Assembly (NCBI GenBank): GCA_963966775.1
Contig: CAXAAH010000001.1
Span: 246,752 to 310,751 of the forward strand
Direction: 5' to 3'
DNA: 64,000 bases
From: UBA685 sp002299005
GTDB lineage: Bacteria > Pseudomonadota > Alphaproteobacteria > Puniceispirillales > Puniceispirillaceae
The notes under the pieces were generated by a model, which did not search any database, had not been told where the DNA came from, and was given only the letters and a program-made list of their open reading frames with translations. The position numbers and the translations under genes are program-made. Positions 25,424 through 34,834 of this stretch are shown piece by piece (positions within the stretch are counted from its first letter, which is position 1; each line of letters opens with the position of its first letter).

Positions 25424-26162
25424 CTGGTCAGATGAAGGCTTTGTGATCCAAGCGCGTATTCACGGCGAATCCAACGCTGTTTTAGGCGTCTTCACAAAGC
25501 ATCATGGCCGCCATATGGGCCTGTTGCATGGCGGCGGGTCGAAGTCCAAGAAATCATTGGTAGAGCTTGGTAATTATGTTGCCGCAGAATGGCAGGCACG
25601 CCTTGATGAGCAACTTGGCACCTACCAGCTGGAATTGCAAAAAAGCTATAGCGCCTCTTTATTGGATGACCCGATAAAGCTATCTGCGCTGACATCATTA
25701 TGCGCCCTATTGGAACAAGCCTTGCCAGAGCGAGAGCCGCAAGAAGCTATCTATAATGCGACGGCCGCATTATTTGAGATTCTCTATTTATCTGATGAGT
25801 TATCTCAATGGTTGCCGCTTTATCTGCAATGGGAAATGGGGATGCTTGAGGCGCTTGGCTTTGGTCTTGATCTCTCAAAATGCGCTGTCAGCGGTGCGCA
25901 ATGCGCGCTTGATTATGTTAGCCCGCGCACAGGCCATGGTGTGCAGGCCGCGCATGCAGGGCCCTATAAGGAGCGCCTATTGCCTCTGCCAGCCTGTCTT
26001 GGCGGCGCGGCTATGCTTGATAATGAGCTTGAGGCAGGGCTTCACTTAACAGGCCATTTCCTGCAAAAACATATTTTCGCGCTTATCCATAAAGACCTGC
26101 CGCAATCGCGTATAAGGCTGGCATATTTGATTACCAGCCGTTATAAGACTCACAGTGACTAA
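25416..26162 (+). CDS. recO: DNA repair protein RecO
   Basis: Loads RecA onto SSB-coated gaps together with RecR. The N-terminal OB fold starts with WSDEGFVIQARIHGESNAVLGVF and the GLLHGGGSKS loop; the C-terminal helical part includes LEALGFGLDLSKCAVSG. The four cysteines of the zinc site found in some RecO proteins are not all evident. 248 residues. Era-recO-parC is a common alphaproteobacterial order; recO begins inside era. Confidence 0.93.
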   Translation: MPSWSDEGFVIQARIHGESNAVLGVFTKHHGRHMGLLHGGGSKSKKSLVELGNYVAAEWQARLDEQLGTYQLELQKSYSASLLDDPIKLSALTSLCALLEQALPEREPQEAIYNATAALFEILYLSDELSQWLPLYLQWEMGMLEALGFGLDLSKCAVSGAQCALDYVSPRTGHGVQAAHAGPYKERLLPLPACLGGAAMLDNELEAGLHLTGHFLQKHIFALIHKDLPQSRIRLAYLITSRYKTHSD

Positions 26163-26188
26163 CGCCGACATAAATAAGGGCAAATCTG

Positions 26189-28411
26189 ATGGCAAATGAT
26201 GATATTTTAGAGCCTGACCAGCAAATCATTAAGGCTGATTTTTCATCGGCCCTCTCAGAACGGTATCTTGCCTATGCGCTGTCTACGATTACCTCGCGCT
26301 CTCTGCCAGATGTGCGTGACGGCCTAAAGCCTGTCCATAGACGCCTGCTATTTGCGATGCGCCAGCTTAAGCTGGACCCTGACCAAGGCTTTAAGAAGTC
26401 TGCGCGTGTGGTTGGTGATGTGATGGGTAAATTCCACCCGCACGGCGATGCCGCTATTTATGATGCGATGGTCCGCCTCGCACAAGAATTTGCCATGCGT
26501 TATATGCTGGTCGATGGGCAAGGGAATTTCGGTAATATTGATGGCGATAATGCCGCCGCGATGCGTTACACCGAAGCGCGCATGACGCAAGTCTCACGCC
26601 TTTTGCTAGATGGCATTGATGAAGATGCCATCGATTTTCGCCCGACCTATGATGGTGAGAGTGAAGAGCCTGTCTTATTGCCTGCAGGATTTCCAAATTT
26701 GCTTGCCAATGGCGCGCAGGGTATTGCGGTTGGCATGGCCACCTCAATTCCGCCCCATAATGTGCTTGAATTGGCAGATGCTTCGCTTCATTTGATTAAG
26801 CATCCAAATGCCTCGATTGAGACTTTGGTGGGGTTTGTGCAAGGCCCTGATTTCCCGACAGGCGGCCTGCTTGTTGAAGAGCCCGACTCTATCCTTGAGA
26901 CGTATCGCACGGGCAAGGGCGGCTTCCGTTTGCGCTCACGCTATGAGGTAGAGCGCGAGAAGGGCGGCGCCTATCAAATCGTTGTCACAGAGATACCGTA
27001 TCAGGTGCAAAAATCGCGCTTGATCGAAAAAATGGCCGATATGCTGAATAATAAAAAGCTGCCATTCCTTGCTGATATCAGAGATGAATCTGCCGAAGAT
27101 ATTCGCATCATCCTCGAGCCAAAATCACGGCGCGTCGATGCTGAGGCGATTATGGAAAGCCTGTTTAAGCTGACAGATCTTGAAGTCCGCGTGCCGATGA
27201 ATTTGAACGTGCTTGATAGAGATGGCAAGCCAGGTGTCTTGAATTTGCGCGAGGCTTTGAATGCGTGGCTTGCGCACCGCCGTGAAGTGCTGCAAAGACG
27301 CTCTCAATTCCGCCTCGATAAGATTGAACGCCGCCTCGAAATGCTGGAAGGCTATATCATCGTCTTTTTGAATTTGGACGAAGTTATCCGCATTATTCGT
27401 GAAGAAGAAAATCCCAAGCAAGCATTAATGACGCGCTTTGATCTGACCGAAAACCAAGCCAATGGTATTCTGGATATGCGTCTTCGCTCCTTGCGCCGCT
27501 TGGAAGAGATGGAATTGCGAAAAGAGCGTGATGCCCTCATTGAAGAACAAGATGGCTTGCGCGAAATGATGAATAGTGATGATTTGCAATGGAAGCAAGT
27601 TTCCAGCCAAATCAAAGAGATGCGCGCCGTCTTTGCGAAGGATGATAAGCGGATGACATCTCTGGCATCTGCGCCTGTTATTGATTATGATCCGACAGAA
27701 ATCTTGGCCGAAAAAGAACCAATTACCGTGATTTGCTCGGTCAATGGGTGGGTGCGCGCTATGAAGGGGCATGTGGATTTAGAACAAGAGTTCAAATTCA
27801 AAGATGGCGATGAGAAAGCCTTCGCCTTCCATGCTGAGACGACAGATAAAATCCTCGCTTTTGCCGATAATGGCCGTTTCTATACGCTTGCTGGCGATAA
27901 ATTGCCACGCGGCAGGGGCTTTGGTGAGCCATTGAATTTGATGATTGATTTGCCAGCAGAAGCGACAATTATCTCAATGTTCAAAGCCACCACAGATAAG
28001 CTTCTGGTCGCGGCAAGCTCTGGTCATGGGTTCGTGGTTGAGACAGAGCAAGCCTATGCGCAGACGAAGAACGGCAAGCAAGTATTGAACGTCTCTGGCG
28101 CTATTAAGGCGGCGGCCTGTTGTGCGGTTGATGGCGATAGTGTGGCGGTTGTGGGCGTCAATCGTAAGCTGGTTATCTTCCAGCTTGATGAGGTGCCAAT
28201 TCTGGGCCGTGGACGCGGTGTTATACTCCAGCGTTATAAAGATGGCGGTCTGGCCGATATCAAAGTCTTTAACGGCGCAGATGGTCTGTCATGGCAGATG
28301 GGTGGTGGCAGAACGCGCACTGAGACTGATTTGACACCATGGCTGGCAAAGCGCGGTGCGGCAGGTAAATTGCCACCGACAGGCTTTCCAAGACCGGCTA
28401 AATTCACCTGA
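26189..28411 (+). CDS. parC: DNA topoisomerase IV subunit A
   Basis: Breakage-reunion subunit that decatenates daughter chromosomes. Active-site tyrosine Y127 lies in AAMRYTEARM. The quinolone-determining region reads GKFHPHGDAAIYDAM, so the residue equivalent to E. coli Ser80 is Ala88 and the one equivalent to Glu84 is Asp92. Length (740 residues), the recO neighbour and a short degenerate C-terminal beta-pinwheel favour ParC over GyrA. The gene ends three bases before the convergent bpt. Confidence 0.92.
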   Translation: MANDDILEPDQQIIKADFSSALSERYLAYALSTITSRSLPDVRDGLKPVHRRLLFAMRQLKLDPDQGFKKSARVVGDVMGKFHPHGDAAIYDAMVRLAQEFAMRYMLVDGQGNFGNIDGDNAAAMRYTEARMTQVSRLLLDGIDEDAIDFRPTYDGESEEPVLLPAGFPNLLANGAQGIAVGMATSIPPHNVLELADASLHLIKHPNASIETLVGFVQGPDFPTGGLLVEEPDSILETYRTGKGGFRLRSRYEVEREKGGAYQIVVTEIPYQVQKSRLIEKMADMLNNKKLPFLADIRDESAEDIRIILEPKSRRVDAEAIMESLFKLTDLEVRVPMNLNVLDRDGKPGVLNLREALNAWLAHRREVLQRRSQFRLDKIERRLEMLEGYIIVFLNLDEVIRIIREEENPKQALMTRFDLTENQANGILDMRLRSLRRLEEMELRKERDALIEEQDGLREMMNSDDLQWKQVSSQIKEMRAVFAKDDKRMTSLASAPVIDYDPTEILAEKEPITVICSVNGWVRAMKGHVDLEQEFKFKDGDEKAFAFHAETTDKILAFADNGRFYTLAGDKLPRGRGFGEPLNLMIDLPAEATIISMFKATTDKLLVAASSGHGFVVETEQAYAQTKNGKQVLNVSGAIKAAACCAVDGDSVAVVGVNRKLVIFQLDEVPILGRGRGVILQRYKDGGLADIKVFNGADGLSWQMGGGRTRTETDLTPWLAKRGAAGKLPPTGFPRPAKFT

Positions 28412-28414
28412 TAA

Positions 28415-29152
28415 TTAGAGCTCTGCTGTGACTGATAGCGCTTGCCATTCACCATGCACAAATATCTCTGATGGTGAAAAGCGCGCCTTATAGGCCATTT
28501 TGCGACTTTGGGCGATGTAAAAGCCGAGATAGAGATAGTTTTTGCCCAATTCTTTGGTCAGCGCAATCATATCTAAAATCATGAATGTGCCAAGTGAACG
28601 GTTTGATGAGAGCGGGTCAAAAAAGCTATAGACCGCGCTTAGCCCGTCGCTTTGCACATCTATCATCATGCACGCAATCAACTCATCTGCGACGTCACGA
28701 TATTCCACAAGAAGTGTCTCAATCGGGCTATTATGGATCATGTTTGTGAATTCTTGGAAGCTCATAGCCGCCATTTGTCCATCTTCATGACGGTTGGTGA
28801 GATATTCCTGAAACAGGATATAATGCTCATCATTGACTTGGCTTGTTGAAAGCGAGCGCCTTAAATCCTGATTGCTCTTATAGATACGTGACAGGTTCCG
28901 GCCGCTCTTGAATTGCGCACAGTCAATGCGAATGGGCATGCAAGCTTGGCATTTTTGGCATACAGGCTTATAGGCCCAATTTTCAACACGCCGAAACCCC
29001 GCCATCGCCAGCTTATCATGCGCTTCGGGGTTTTCCTTCAAATCAAGCGCCAAGCGTTGTTCAACATTGCCCTCAATATAGGCGCACGGATTGGCACGCG
29101 TCATGCGCATGCGCAGGGGCTTTTGGTCAAATAAAGGCTTCCGCTGTTCCAT
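28415..29152 (-). CDS. bpt: Aspartate/glutamate leucyltransferase (N-end rule)
   Basis: Adds leucine to proteins starting with Asp or Glu, marking them for ClpSAP degradation. The family begins with the NPCAYIEGNVEQRL region and carries the cysteine pattern CQKCQACMPIRI, and the C-terminal GNAT-like fold includes YLYLGFYIAQSRKMAYKARF. The start is set at ATG 29152 (245 residues); the longer frame begins with a TTG. Alphaproteobacterial members of the arginyltransferase-like family are usually Bpt, but Ate-type specificity cannot be excluded by reading. Confidence 0.9.
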   Translation of the reverse strand: MEQRKPLFDQKPLRMRMTRANPCAYIEGNVEQRLALDLKENPEAHDKLAMAGFRRVENWAYKPVCQKCQACMPIRIDCAQFKSGRNLSRIYKSNQDLRRSLSTSQVNDEHYILFQEYLTNRHEDGQMAAMSFQEFTNMIHNSPIETLLVEYRDVADELIACMMIDVQSDGLSAVYSFFDPLSSNRSLGTFMILDMIALTKELGKNYLYLGFYIAQSRKMAYKARFSPSEIFVHGEWQALSVTAEL

Positions 29153-29198
29153 AAGGTCAAGTCTGCTCTCTTGCGCTAGGCAAGGCAAGTGATGAAAA

Positions 29199-30191
29199 CT
29201 ATTCTTCCGCCAGATGAGAGGCCATCATCGGCGCAAAATAGGTCAATATCCCATCCGCACCCGCACGCTTAAAGCATAATAGGCTCTCATAAATAGCCTC
29301 TTCGCCCATAAGGCCGGCATCAACCGCATTGCGCAACATCGCATATTCGCCTGATACCTGATAGGCAAAGCTCGGCACGCCAAAGGCTGTCTTGGCGGCT
29401 TGCAACACATCCAAATAAGGCATGCCAGGCTTGACCATGATCATATCAGCGCCTTCATTAATATCCATTTCAATCTCAGCCAAGGCTTCGTCTTTATTGG
29501 CAGGGTTCATCTGATAGGTTTTCTTGCCATCACCGCCTAGTTTCTTGCCAGCGCCCACAGCATCACGGAATGGCCCATAATAGGCTGAGGCATATTTCGC
29601 GGCATAAGAGAGGATCATCACATCGTGAAAACCAGCCTTATCAAGCGCCGCTCTAATCGCGCCAATACGGCCATCCATCATATCTGAGGGGGCGATGATA
29701 TCACAGCCAGCCTTTGCTTGGACAATGGCTTGCGCACAAAGCACAGCGACGCTCTCATCATTGAGGATTTTATCGCCTGATAAAAGGCCGTCATGGCCAT
29801 GGCTTGTAAAGGGGTCAAGCGCGACATCACAGATAATGCCTAACTCTGGATGAGCGGCTTTAACGGCTCTGACGGCGCGGCACACAAGGTTATTTTCATC
29901 ACTTGCAAGAGAGCCTGCCTCATCTTTGAGGTTTGCTTCGATCTTGGGGAAGATAGCAATTGCTCTGATACCAAGTTCAACCGCCTTGCCAGCTTGCACA
30001 ATAAGCTGGTCGATTGAGTAGCGGTTAACGCCCCCCATAGAGGCGATCGGCTCGACAATATCCTCACCCTCAATCACAAAAAGTGGCCAGATAAAGTCAG
30101 AGGCATGAAGCCTTGTTTCTTGCACCATATCTCTGATGAAAGATGACTGACGCAGGCGGCGTAATCTTGTCGTAGGATAAGAGCGATTCAT
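29199..30191 (-). CDS. hemB: Delta-aminolevulinic acid dehydratase (Mg-type)
   Basis: Condenses two 5-aminolevulinate molecules to porphobilinogen in tetrapyrrole synthesis. The Schiff-base lysine lies in MVKPGMPYLD and the second lysine in SYAAKYASAYYGPF. At residues 121-135 the metal region reads CDVALDPFTSHGHDG, with Asp replacing the cysteines of zinc enzymes, so it belongs to the zinc-independent, magnesium-using class common in alphaproteobacteria. ATG 30191 is chosen; an in-frame TTG at 30209 is less likely. Lies 46 bases upstream of bpt on the same strand. Confidence 0.96.
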   Translation of the reverse strand: MNRSYPTTRLRRLRQSSFIRDMVQETRLHASDFIWPLFVIEGEDIVEPIASMGGVNRYSIDQLIVQAGKAVELGIRAIAIFPKIEANLKDEAGSLASDENNLVCRAVRAVKAAHPELGIICDVALDPFTSHGHDGLLSGDKILNDESVAVLCAQAIVQAKAGCDIIAPSDMMDGRIGAIRAALDKAGFHDVMILSYAAKYASAYYGPFRDAVGAGKKLGGDGKKTYQMNPANKDEALAEIEMDINEGADMIMVKPGMPYLDVLQAAKTAFGVPSFAYQVSGEYAMLRNAVDAGLMGEEAIYESLLCFKRAGADGILTYFAPMMASHLAEE

Positions 30192-30377
30192 CTTTTTTAG
30201 ATTCCTCAACGTTAAAACAATTGTTAACCTAAACTAGAGCGTTTTAGTTAATTCGTCTATGCTACTATCGAGGCGTATCACGCGAAATTTTGTCACAATA
30301 GGCACATATAGCCGGCACGATAACACATAAGTTTAAGCATAGCACATAACGTTAAGTATCATATAGGGCCACAGATT

Positions 30378-31424
30378 ATGTCACATATCATCCTTTCTAA
30401 AATTGGTCATGCTGGTTGCATCACATTGGATAGGCCTGAGGCGTTAAACGCGCTTTCGATTGATATGGTCACGCAAATTTCCGCGGCCCTATCAGCGTGG
30501 GCATCAGATGAGGCGGTAAAATTGGTGCTGATAAGATCCGCCTCTGCTCGTGCGTTTTGTGCGGGCGGTGATGTCAGAGAGGCGGTATCGATTATTAAGG
30601 ATAATCCAGAGCTTGGTGCAGAGCCTTATTTTAATGCTGAATATGGCTTTGACCTTATGCTCGCGCGCTATTCAAAGCCTTTGATATCATTGGTTGATGG
30701 CGTGGTGATGGGCGGCGGATTTGGTGTCGCGCGCCTATCAGATTATATGGTGGTGTCCTCACATATTAAGATGGCGATGCCAGAGACGGCGATTGGGTTA
30801 TTTCCCGATGTCGGCGCATCGTGCTTTTTACGCCGCGCACCTCTTTCGGCCGCGCTTATGATGGGGATGACAGGCACAATGATAGGGGCAGGTGATGCGC
30901 TTTCATGGCAGATAGCTGATTATCACTGCCCCTCAGAGATGTTTGATGAGCTAGCGAGTGCGCTTGCGGCGGTCACTGATAGGGCGCAGATTGAAGCTGT
31001 TTTGGCGCGCTATCACAAAGCGCCGCCAGCCCCTCATTTTGCCATGATGATGGCCGATATTGAACAGGTGTTTGCGCGCCCAAACCTGCAAGATATCGCC
31101 AAACAAGCAGAGGTTCTTGCACAGCAAGGCGGGGAGGCGAGCTGGCATCAGGCGCTATCGCATAAATGTCCGGCCTCTATTGCGGCCTTTTGGTATATGA
31201 TGACTTGTTTGCCCGTCCCTGCATCCAATGAAGAGGCCATTTTGCGCGATTATTTTCTGGCAGTGAAAATGACAAAGCGACCTGATTTTATCGAGGGCGT
31301 TCGTGCGGTCTTAATTGATAAGGATAATGCGCCTAGATGGGCACCGCGAAGTGTTTTTGAGGTATCAACAGATATGCTGGTTGATCTGTTTGATTTTGCC
31401 GGCATGAAACCCTTGCCAGAGTGA
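30378..31424 (+). CDS. Enoyl-CoA hydratase/isomerase family protein, probable 3-hydroxyisobutyryl-CoA hydrolase
   Basis: Crotonase-fold enzyme of the ECH_2 type, 348 residues. The oxyanion-hole block FCAGGDVRE and VMGGGFGVA, then PETAIGLFPDVGASCFL, are typical of 3-hydroxyisobutyryl-CoA hydrolases in valine breakdown, as is the C-terminal DFIEGVRAVLIDKDNAPRWAP. This last block separates the subgroup from ordinary enoyl-CoA hydratases. No other valine pathway gene is adjacent. The 186-base region shared with divergent hemB contains a 10-bp palindrome (30216-30225) but no convincing promoter. Specific substrate is inferred from family. Confidence 0.82.
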   Translation: MSHIILSKIGHAGCITLDRPEALNALSIDMVTQISAALSAWASDEAVKLVLIRSASARAFCAGGDVREAVSIIKDNPELGAEPYFNAEYGFDLMLARYSKPLISLVDGVVMGGGFGVARLSDYMVVSSHIKMAMPETAIGLFPDVGASCFLRRAPLSAALMMGMTGTMIGAGDALSWQIADYHCPSEMFDELASALAAVTDRAQIEAVLARYHKAPPAPHFAMMMADIEQVFARPNLQDIAKQAEVLAQQGGEASWHQALSHKCPASIAAFWYMMTCLPVPASNEEAILRDYFLAVKMTKRPDFIEGVRAVLIDKDNAPRWAPRSVFEVSTDMLVDLFDFAGMKPLPE

Positions 31425-31518
31425 TGTTTCACCCCTAAAACCATAAAGTTATATCCAGCACTAATATGATCTCGGGGCAGATGTTCGTGCCCCCTATTTG
31501 AATGAAGAGTTAAAGATT

Positions 31519-32835
31519 ATGCGCCTAAGCAATTATTTCATGCCTGTTCTTAAGGAAAATCCAAAAGAGGCACAGATTGCCTCACATCGTTTGATGTTGC
31601 GTGCCGGCATGATCCAGCAATCAAGTGCTGGTATCTATTCATGGTTGCCACTTGGCCTCAAGGTGCTTGAGAAGATTGAGCAAATTGTGCGTGAGGAACA
31701 AAACGCATCAGGCGCGCTAGAGATAAAGATGCCAACGATTCAGCCAGCTGAATTATGGCAGGAATCAGGGCGTTATGATGATTATGGTCTTGAAATGCTG
31801 CGCATTACCGACCGCCATGAAAGAGATATGCTCTATGGGCCGACAAATGAAGAGCAAGTCTCTGATATCGCCCGCACTCATATTCGTTCATACAAGGCTT
31901 TGCCGGTTAATCTTTATCACATTCAATGGAAGTTCCGTGATGAGGTGCGCCCGCGCTTTGGTGTGATGCGTGGCCGTGAATTCTTGATGAAAGACGCCTA
32001 CAGCTTTGATGTAAGCCGTGAGGGTGCGAAAATCGCCTATAATAAGATGTTTGTCTCTTATTTGAAGACATTTGCACGCATGGGGCTAACAGCGATTCCG
32101 ATGGAAGCTGATACAGGGCCTATTGGCGGGGATATGTCGCATGAATTTATCATTCTCGCCGATACAGGCGAATCTGGTGTTTTCTTTGATAAAAAATGGC
32201 TGAATACAGATATGGTGGCTGATATCTCTTATGAAGATGATCTCCAGCCGGTGGTGGACAAATTCACCTCTATCTATGCGAAGACTGATGAGAAACATGA
32301 GGCACAGAATTGTGATGTGCCGGCGGCTGATTTGCTTGAAAAGCGCGGTATTGAGGTTGGTCATATCTTCTATTTTGGCACCAAATATTCAGAGCCAATG
32401 GGCGCAAGTGTCCAAGGCAAGGATGGCAAGCCACAGCCGCTTCATATGGGCTCTTATGGCATTGGCGTCTCGCGTCTTGTCGGCGGTATCATTGAGGCTA
32501 GCCATGATGAAAAAGGGATTATTTGGCCAGAAGAAGTGGCACCTTTTAATCTAGCAATTGTGAATTTGAAGCCGGGCCATGAGGAAGCAGATAAAGTATC
32601 AGAAGCACTTTATCAGGCGGCGCTTGCAGATGGCTATGATGCGCTATTGGATGATAGTTCAGAATCGCCGGGCGCAAAGATGGCGACAATGGATCTCATT
32701 GGTGTGCCTTGGCAGGTTATTTTGGGCCCACGTTCGCTTGATAAGGGCGAGGTTGAGGTGAAATGTCGTAAAACAGGGGAAAGCGTCTCAATGTCGCCAG
32801 ATTCTGTTGCTAATTTTCTTAAAGAACAGAGATAA
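31519..32835 (+). CDS. proS: Prolyl-tRNA synthetase, short alphaproteobacterial form
   Basis: Class II aminoacyl-tRNA synthetase of 438 residues. The motif-1 region [16 protein letters not shown] and motif-2 [17 protein letters not shown] are followed directly by the third motif ([13 protein letters not shown]) without the ~180-residue INS editing domain found in E. coli ProRS. Such enzymes do not clear alanyl-tRNA(Pro) themselves. Start at ATG 31519 with GAAGAG nine bases upstream; the longer frame begins with TTG at 31498. A 6-bp GC stem-loop (31474-31493) lies just upstream, without a T-run. Confidence 0.95.
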   Translation: MRLSNYFMPVLKENPKEAQIASHRLMLRAGMIQQSSAGIYSWLPLGLKVLEKIEQIVREEQNASGALEIKMPTIQPAELWQESGRYDDYGLEMLRITDRHERDMLYGPTNEEQVSDIARTHIRSYKALPVNLYHIQWKFRDEVRPRFGVMRGREFLMKDAYSFDVSREGAKIAYNKMFVSYLKTFARMGLTAIPMEADTGPIGGDMSHEFIILADTGESGVFFDKKWLNTDMVADISYEDDLQPVVDKFTSIYAKTDEKHEAQNCDVPAADLLEKRGIEVGHIFYFGTKYSEPMGASVQGKDGKPQPLHMGSYGIGVSRLVGGIIEASHDEKGIIWPEEVAPFNLAIVNLKPGHEEADKVSEALYQAALADGYDALLDDSSESPGAKMATMDLIGVPWQVILGPRSLDKGEVEVKCRKTGESVSMSPDSVANFLKEQR

Positions 32836-32892
32836 TTAGTCTGAATTATGATGGATGATCGCTGAATATAAGCGGCAAGGTAATGGTTAAGT

Positions 32893-34143
32893 ATGGTGTT
32901 TAGACCCTTAGAGACAATGATGGCGATGCGCTATATCAGAGCGCGCCGTGCTGAAGGGTTTATTTCCGTTATTGCTTGGTTTTCGCTGACAGGCATTACT
33001 TTGGGCGTCGCGACTTTGATCATCGTCATGTCTGTGATGAATGGCTTTAGAGCTGAGCTTGTAGGCCGTATCTTGGGTCTAAATGGCCATTTTGCGGTTT
33101 ATTCAGAAACCAATGAAGGCGTTGGCGGCTTTGATGCGCTATCGGTGAAATTATCAGAAGTCCCCACCATTATCGCCGTGACCCCGCAGGTCGAAGGCCA
33201 GACGATGGTAACGCACCAAGGCCGTAATCAAGGCGCGGTGGTGCGCGGTGTCAGATGGTCTGATTTGGCCGCGCGCAAGCCGCTATGGGAAAGCCTAAGC
33301 GATGATACTGTGGCACGCTTTCGTGAAGAGGGCGGCGTTCTTATTGGTAAGACTATGGCATTTCGCCTTGGGGTGAAGCCGGGCGATACCTTGACCTTAC
33401 TCTCATCCAAAGGACGCACGACGGCATTTGGCTCTGTGCCTCTTCGCCAGAAATTCAAGATCGCAGGCACATTTGATGTCGGCATGCATGAATATGATGC
33501 TAATTTCCTATTCATGACCCTATCAGCCGCACAGGCCTTTTATGGCCTCGATGATAAGGTTACAGGATTAGAGGTCTACAGCGCTGACCCGCATGCGGTG
33601 AAACAGATGCGCGATGCCTTGCTTGCACAATTGCCCAAAGGCCATAGGCTCTATGATTGGCAAGGACGCAATTCTTCGTTTCTAAACGCGCTTGCGGTTG
33701 AGCGAAATGTGATGTTTTTGATTTTGACGCTGATAATTTTGGTCGCGGCGTTTAATATTATCTCATCAATGATTATGCTTGTGCGCTCTAAACATGCTGA
33801 TATCGCCGTGTTGCGCGCGATGGGCGCAAGCCGCAGTGCGATTATGCGTATTTTCTTTATGACAGGGGCGTCAATCGGCTTTATTGGCACGCTTATGGGC
33901 ACAATTCTAGGCGTTGTCTTTTGCTGGCAAATTGATGCTATTAAAGACTTCATCGAAGGCTTATCAGGGGCCGAGTTATTTTCGGCTGAAATATATTATC
34001 TCTCGAAATTACCCGCACAAATAGAGGCGGTTGAGGTGGTGGTTGTCATCGCAATGGCGCTTGCCCTGTCTTTCTTGGCGTCGATTTATCCTGCATGGCG
34101 CGCCAGTAAAGTCGCACCAGCTGAGGTGTTACGTTATGAATAA
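32893..34143 (+). CDS. lolC: Lipoprotein-releasing ABC transporter permease, LolC/LolE family
   Basis: Inner-membrane part of the Lol system that extracts outer-membrane lipoproteins toward LolA. The protein (416 residues) has the MacB/FtsX-like layout: N-terminal membrane helix (TGITLGVATLIIVMSVMNGFR), large periplasmic domain, then three C-terminal helices, with the LVRSKHADIAVLRAMGAS coupling region. Only one permease gene lies beside lolD, so it may form a homodimer (LolF-like) or pair with a subunit encoded elsewhere. The last eight bases overlap lolD. Confidence 0.92.
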   Translation: MVFRPLETMMAMRYIRARRAEGFISVIAWFSLTGITLGVATLIIVMSVMNGFRAELVGRILGLNGHFAVYSETNEGVGGFDALSVKLSEVPTIIAVTPQVEGQTMVTHQGRNQGAVVRGVRWSDLAARKPLWESLSDDTVARFREEGGVLIGKTMAFRLGVKPGDTLTLLSSKGRTTAFGSVPLRQKFKIAGTFDVGMHEYDANFLFMTLSAAQAFYGLDDKVTGLEVYSADPHAVKQMRDALLAQLPKGHRLYDWQGRNSSFLNALAVERNVMFLILTLIILVAAFNIISSMIMLVRSKHADIAVLRAMGASRSAIMRIFFMTGASIGFIGTLMGTILGVVFCWQIDAIKDFIEGLSGAELFSAEIYYLSKLPAQIEAVEVVVVIAMALALSFLASIYPAWRASKVAPAEVLRYE

Positions 34144-34834
34144 TCACGAACATACGCATGCTCTGGCATTACATGATGTCTCACAGCATTTTGAGCAAGG
34201 TGGTGCGAAAATTGCTATCCTGAAAGGCGCTAGCCTGACCATCGAAGCAGGTCAGATGACGGCGCTTATTGGCCCGTCAGGCGCGGGCAAGACGACCTTG
34301 CTGAATATCGCAGGCTTGCTAGAAGACCCAGCCTCAGGCGATGTGGTTATTGCCGGGCAAAACACAAAGCGCATTAAGACACGCAAAAAAGCGGCCTTTC
34401 GCCGTGAGCATATTGGCTTTGTGTTCCAGACACATCGTCTGCTTCCTGAATTTTCAGCTGTTGAAAATATCGCGATACCACAAATGCTGAACGGTTTGAA
34501 TAAATATGAAGCGCAAGCGCGTGCCATGCAATTGCTTGCGATGATTGGGCTTGAGGGGCGGGCAAAACACCGGCCGGGCCAGCTATCTGGCGGGGAACAG
34601 CAACGTGTGGCAATCGCGCGTGCGGTGGCAAATGGCCCCACAGTTCTGCTAGCAGATGAGCCGACAGGCAATCTTGATCCCGAAACAGGCCAGTCAGTCT
34701 TTCAGACATTGCGCCAAATTATCAAGGGCACAGGGTCATCAGCTTTGATCGTAACGCATAATATCGCGTTGGCACAATCAATGGATAAGGCCTATATGCT
34801 AGAGGCAGGGCAGGTTAAGGAGGCCACATTTTAA
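34136..34834 (+). CDS. lolD: Lipoprotein-releasing ABC transporter ATP-binding protein
   Basis: ATPase powering lipoprotein release. Walker A is GPSGAGKTT, the signature [14 protein letters not shown] and Walker [13 protein letters not shown]; 232 residues. The start ATG at 34136, preceded by GAGGTG, lies within the last codons of lolC, and the extended frame from 34031 is an overlap artefact. The stop shares its last base with the dnaE ATG (TAATG), coupling the two. Confidence 0.95.
   Translation: MNNHEHTHALALHDVSQHFEQGGAKIAILKGASLTIEAGQMTALIGPSGAGKTTLLNIAGLLEDPASGDVVIAGQNTKRIKTRKKAAFRREHIGFVFQTHRLLPEFSAVENIAIPQMLNGLNKYEAQARAMQLLAMIGLEGRAKHRPGQLSGGEQQRVAIARAVANGPTVLLADEPTGNLDPETGQSVFQTLRQIIKGTGSSALIVTHNIALAQSMDKAYMLEAGQVKEATF

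Noticed and set aside
30216..30225. AACAATTGTT palindrome between hemB and the crotonase-like gene as operator
   Set aside because: A single 10-bp A-T-rich palindrome is expected by chance in such sequence; no second copy is nearby.
31474..31493. Hairpin GGGGCA/TGCCCC before proS as T-box or terminator
   Set aside because: Only six pairs, no T-tract, and no T-box signature; T-box leaders are not expected for proS in alphaproteobacteria.
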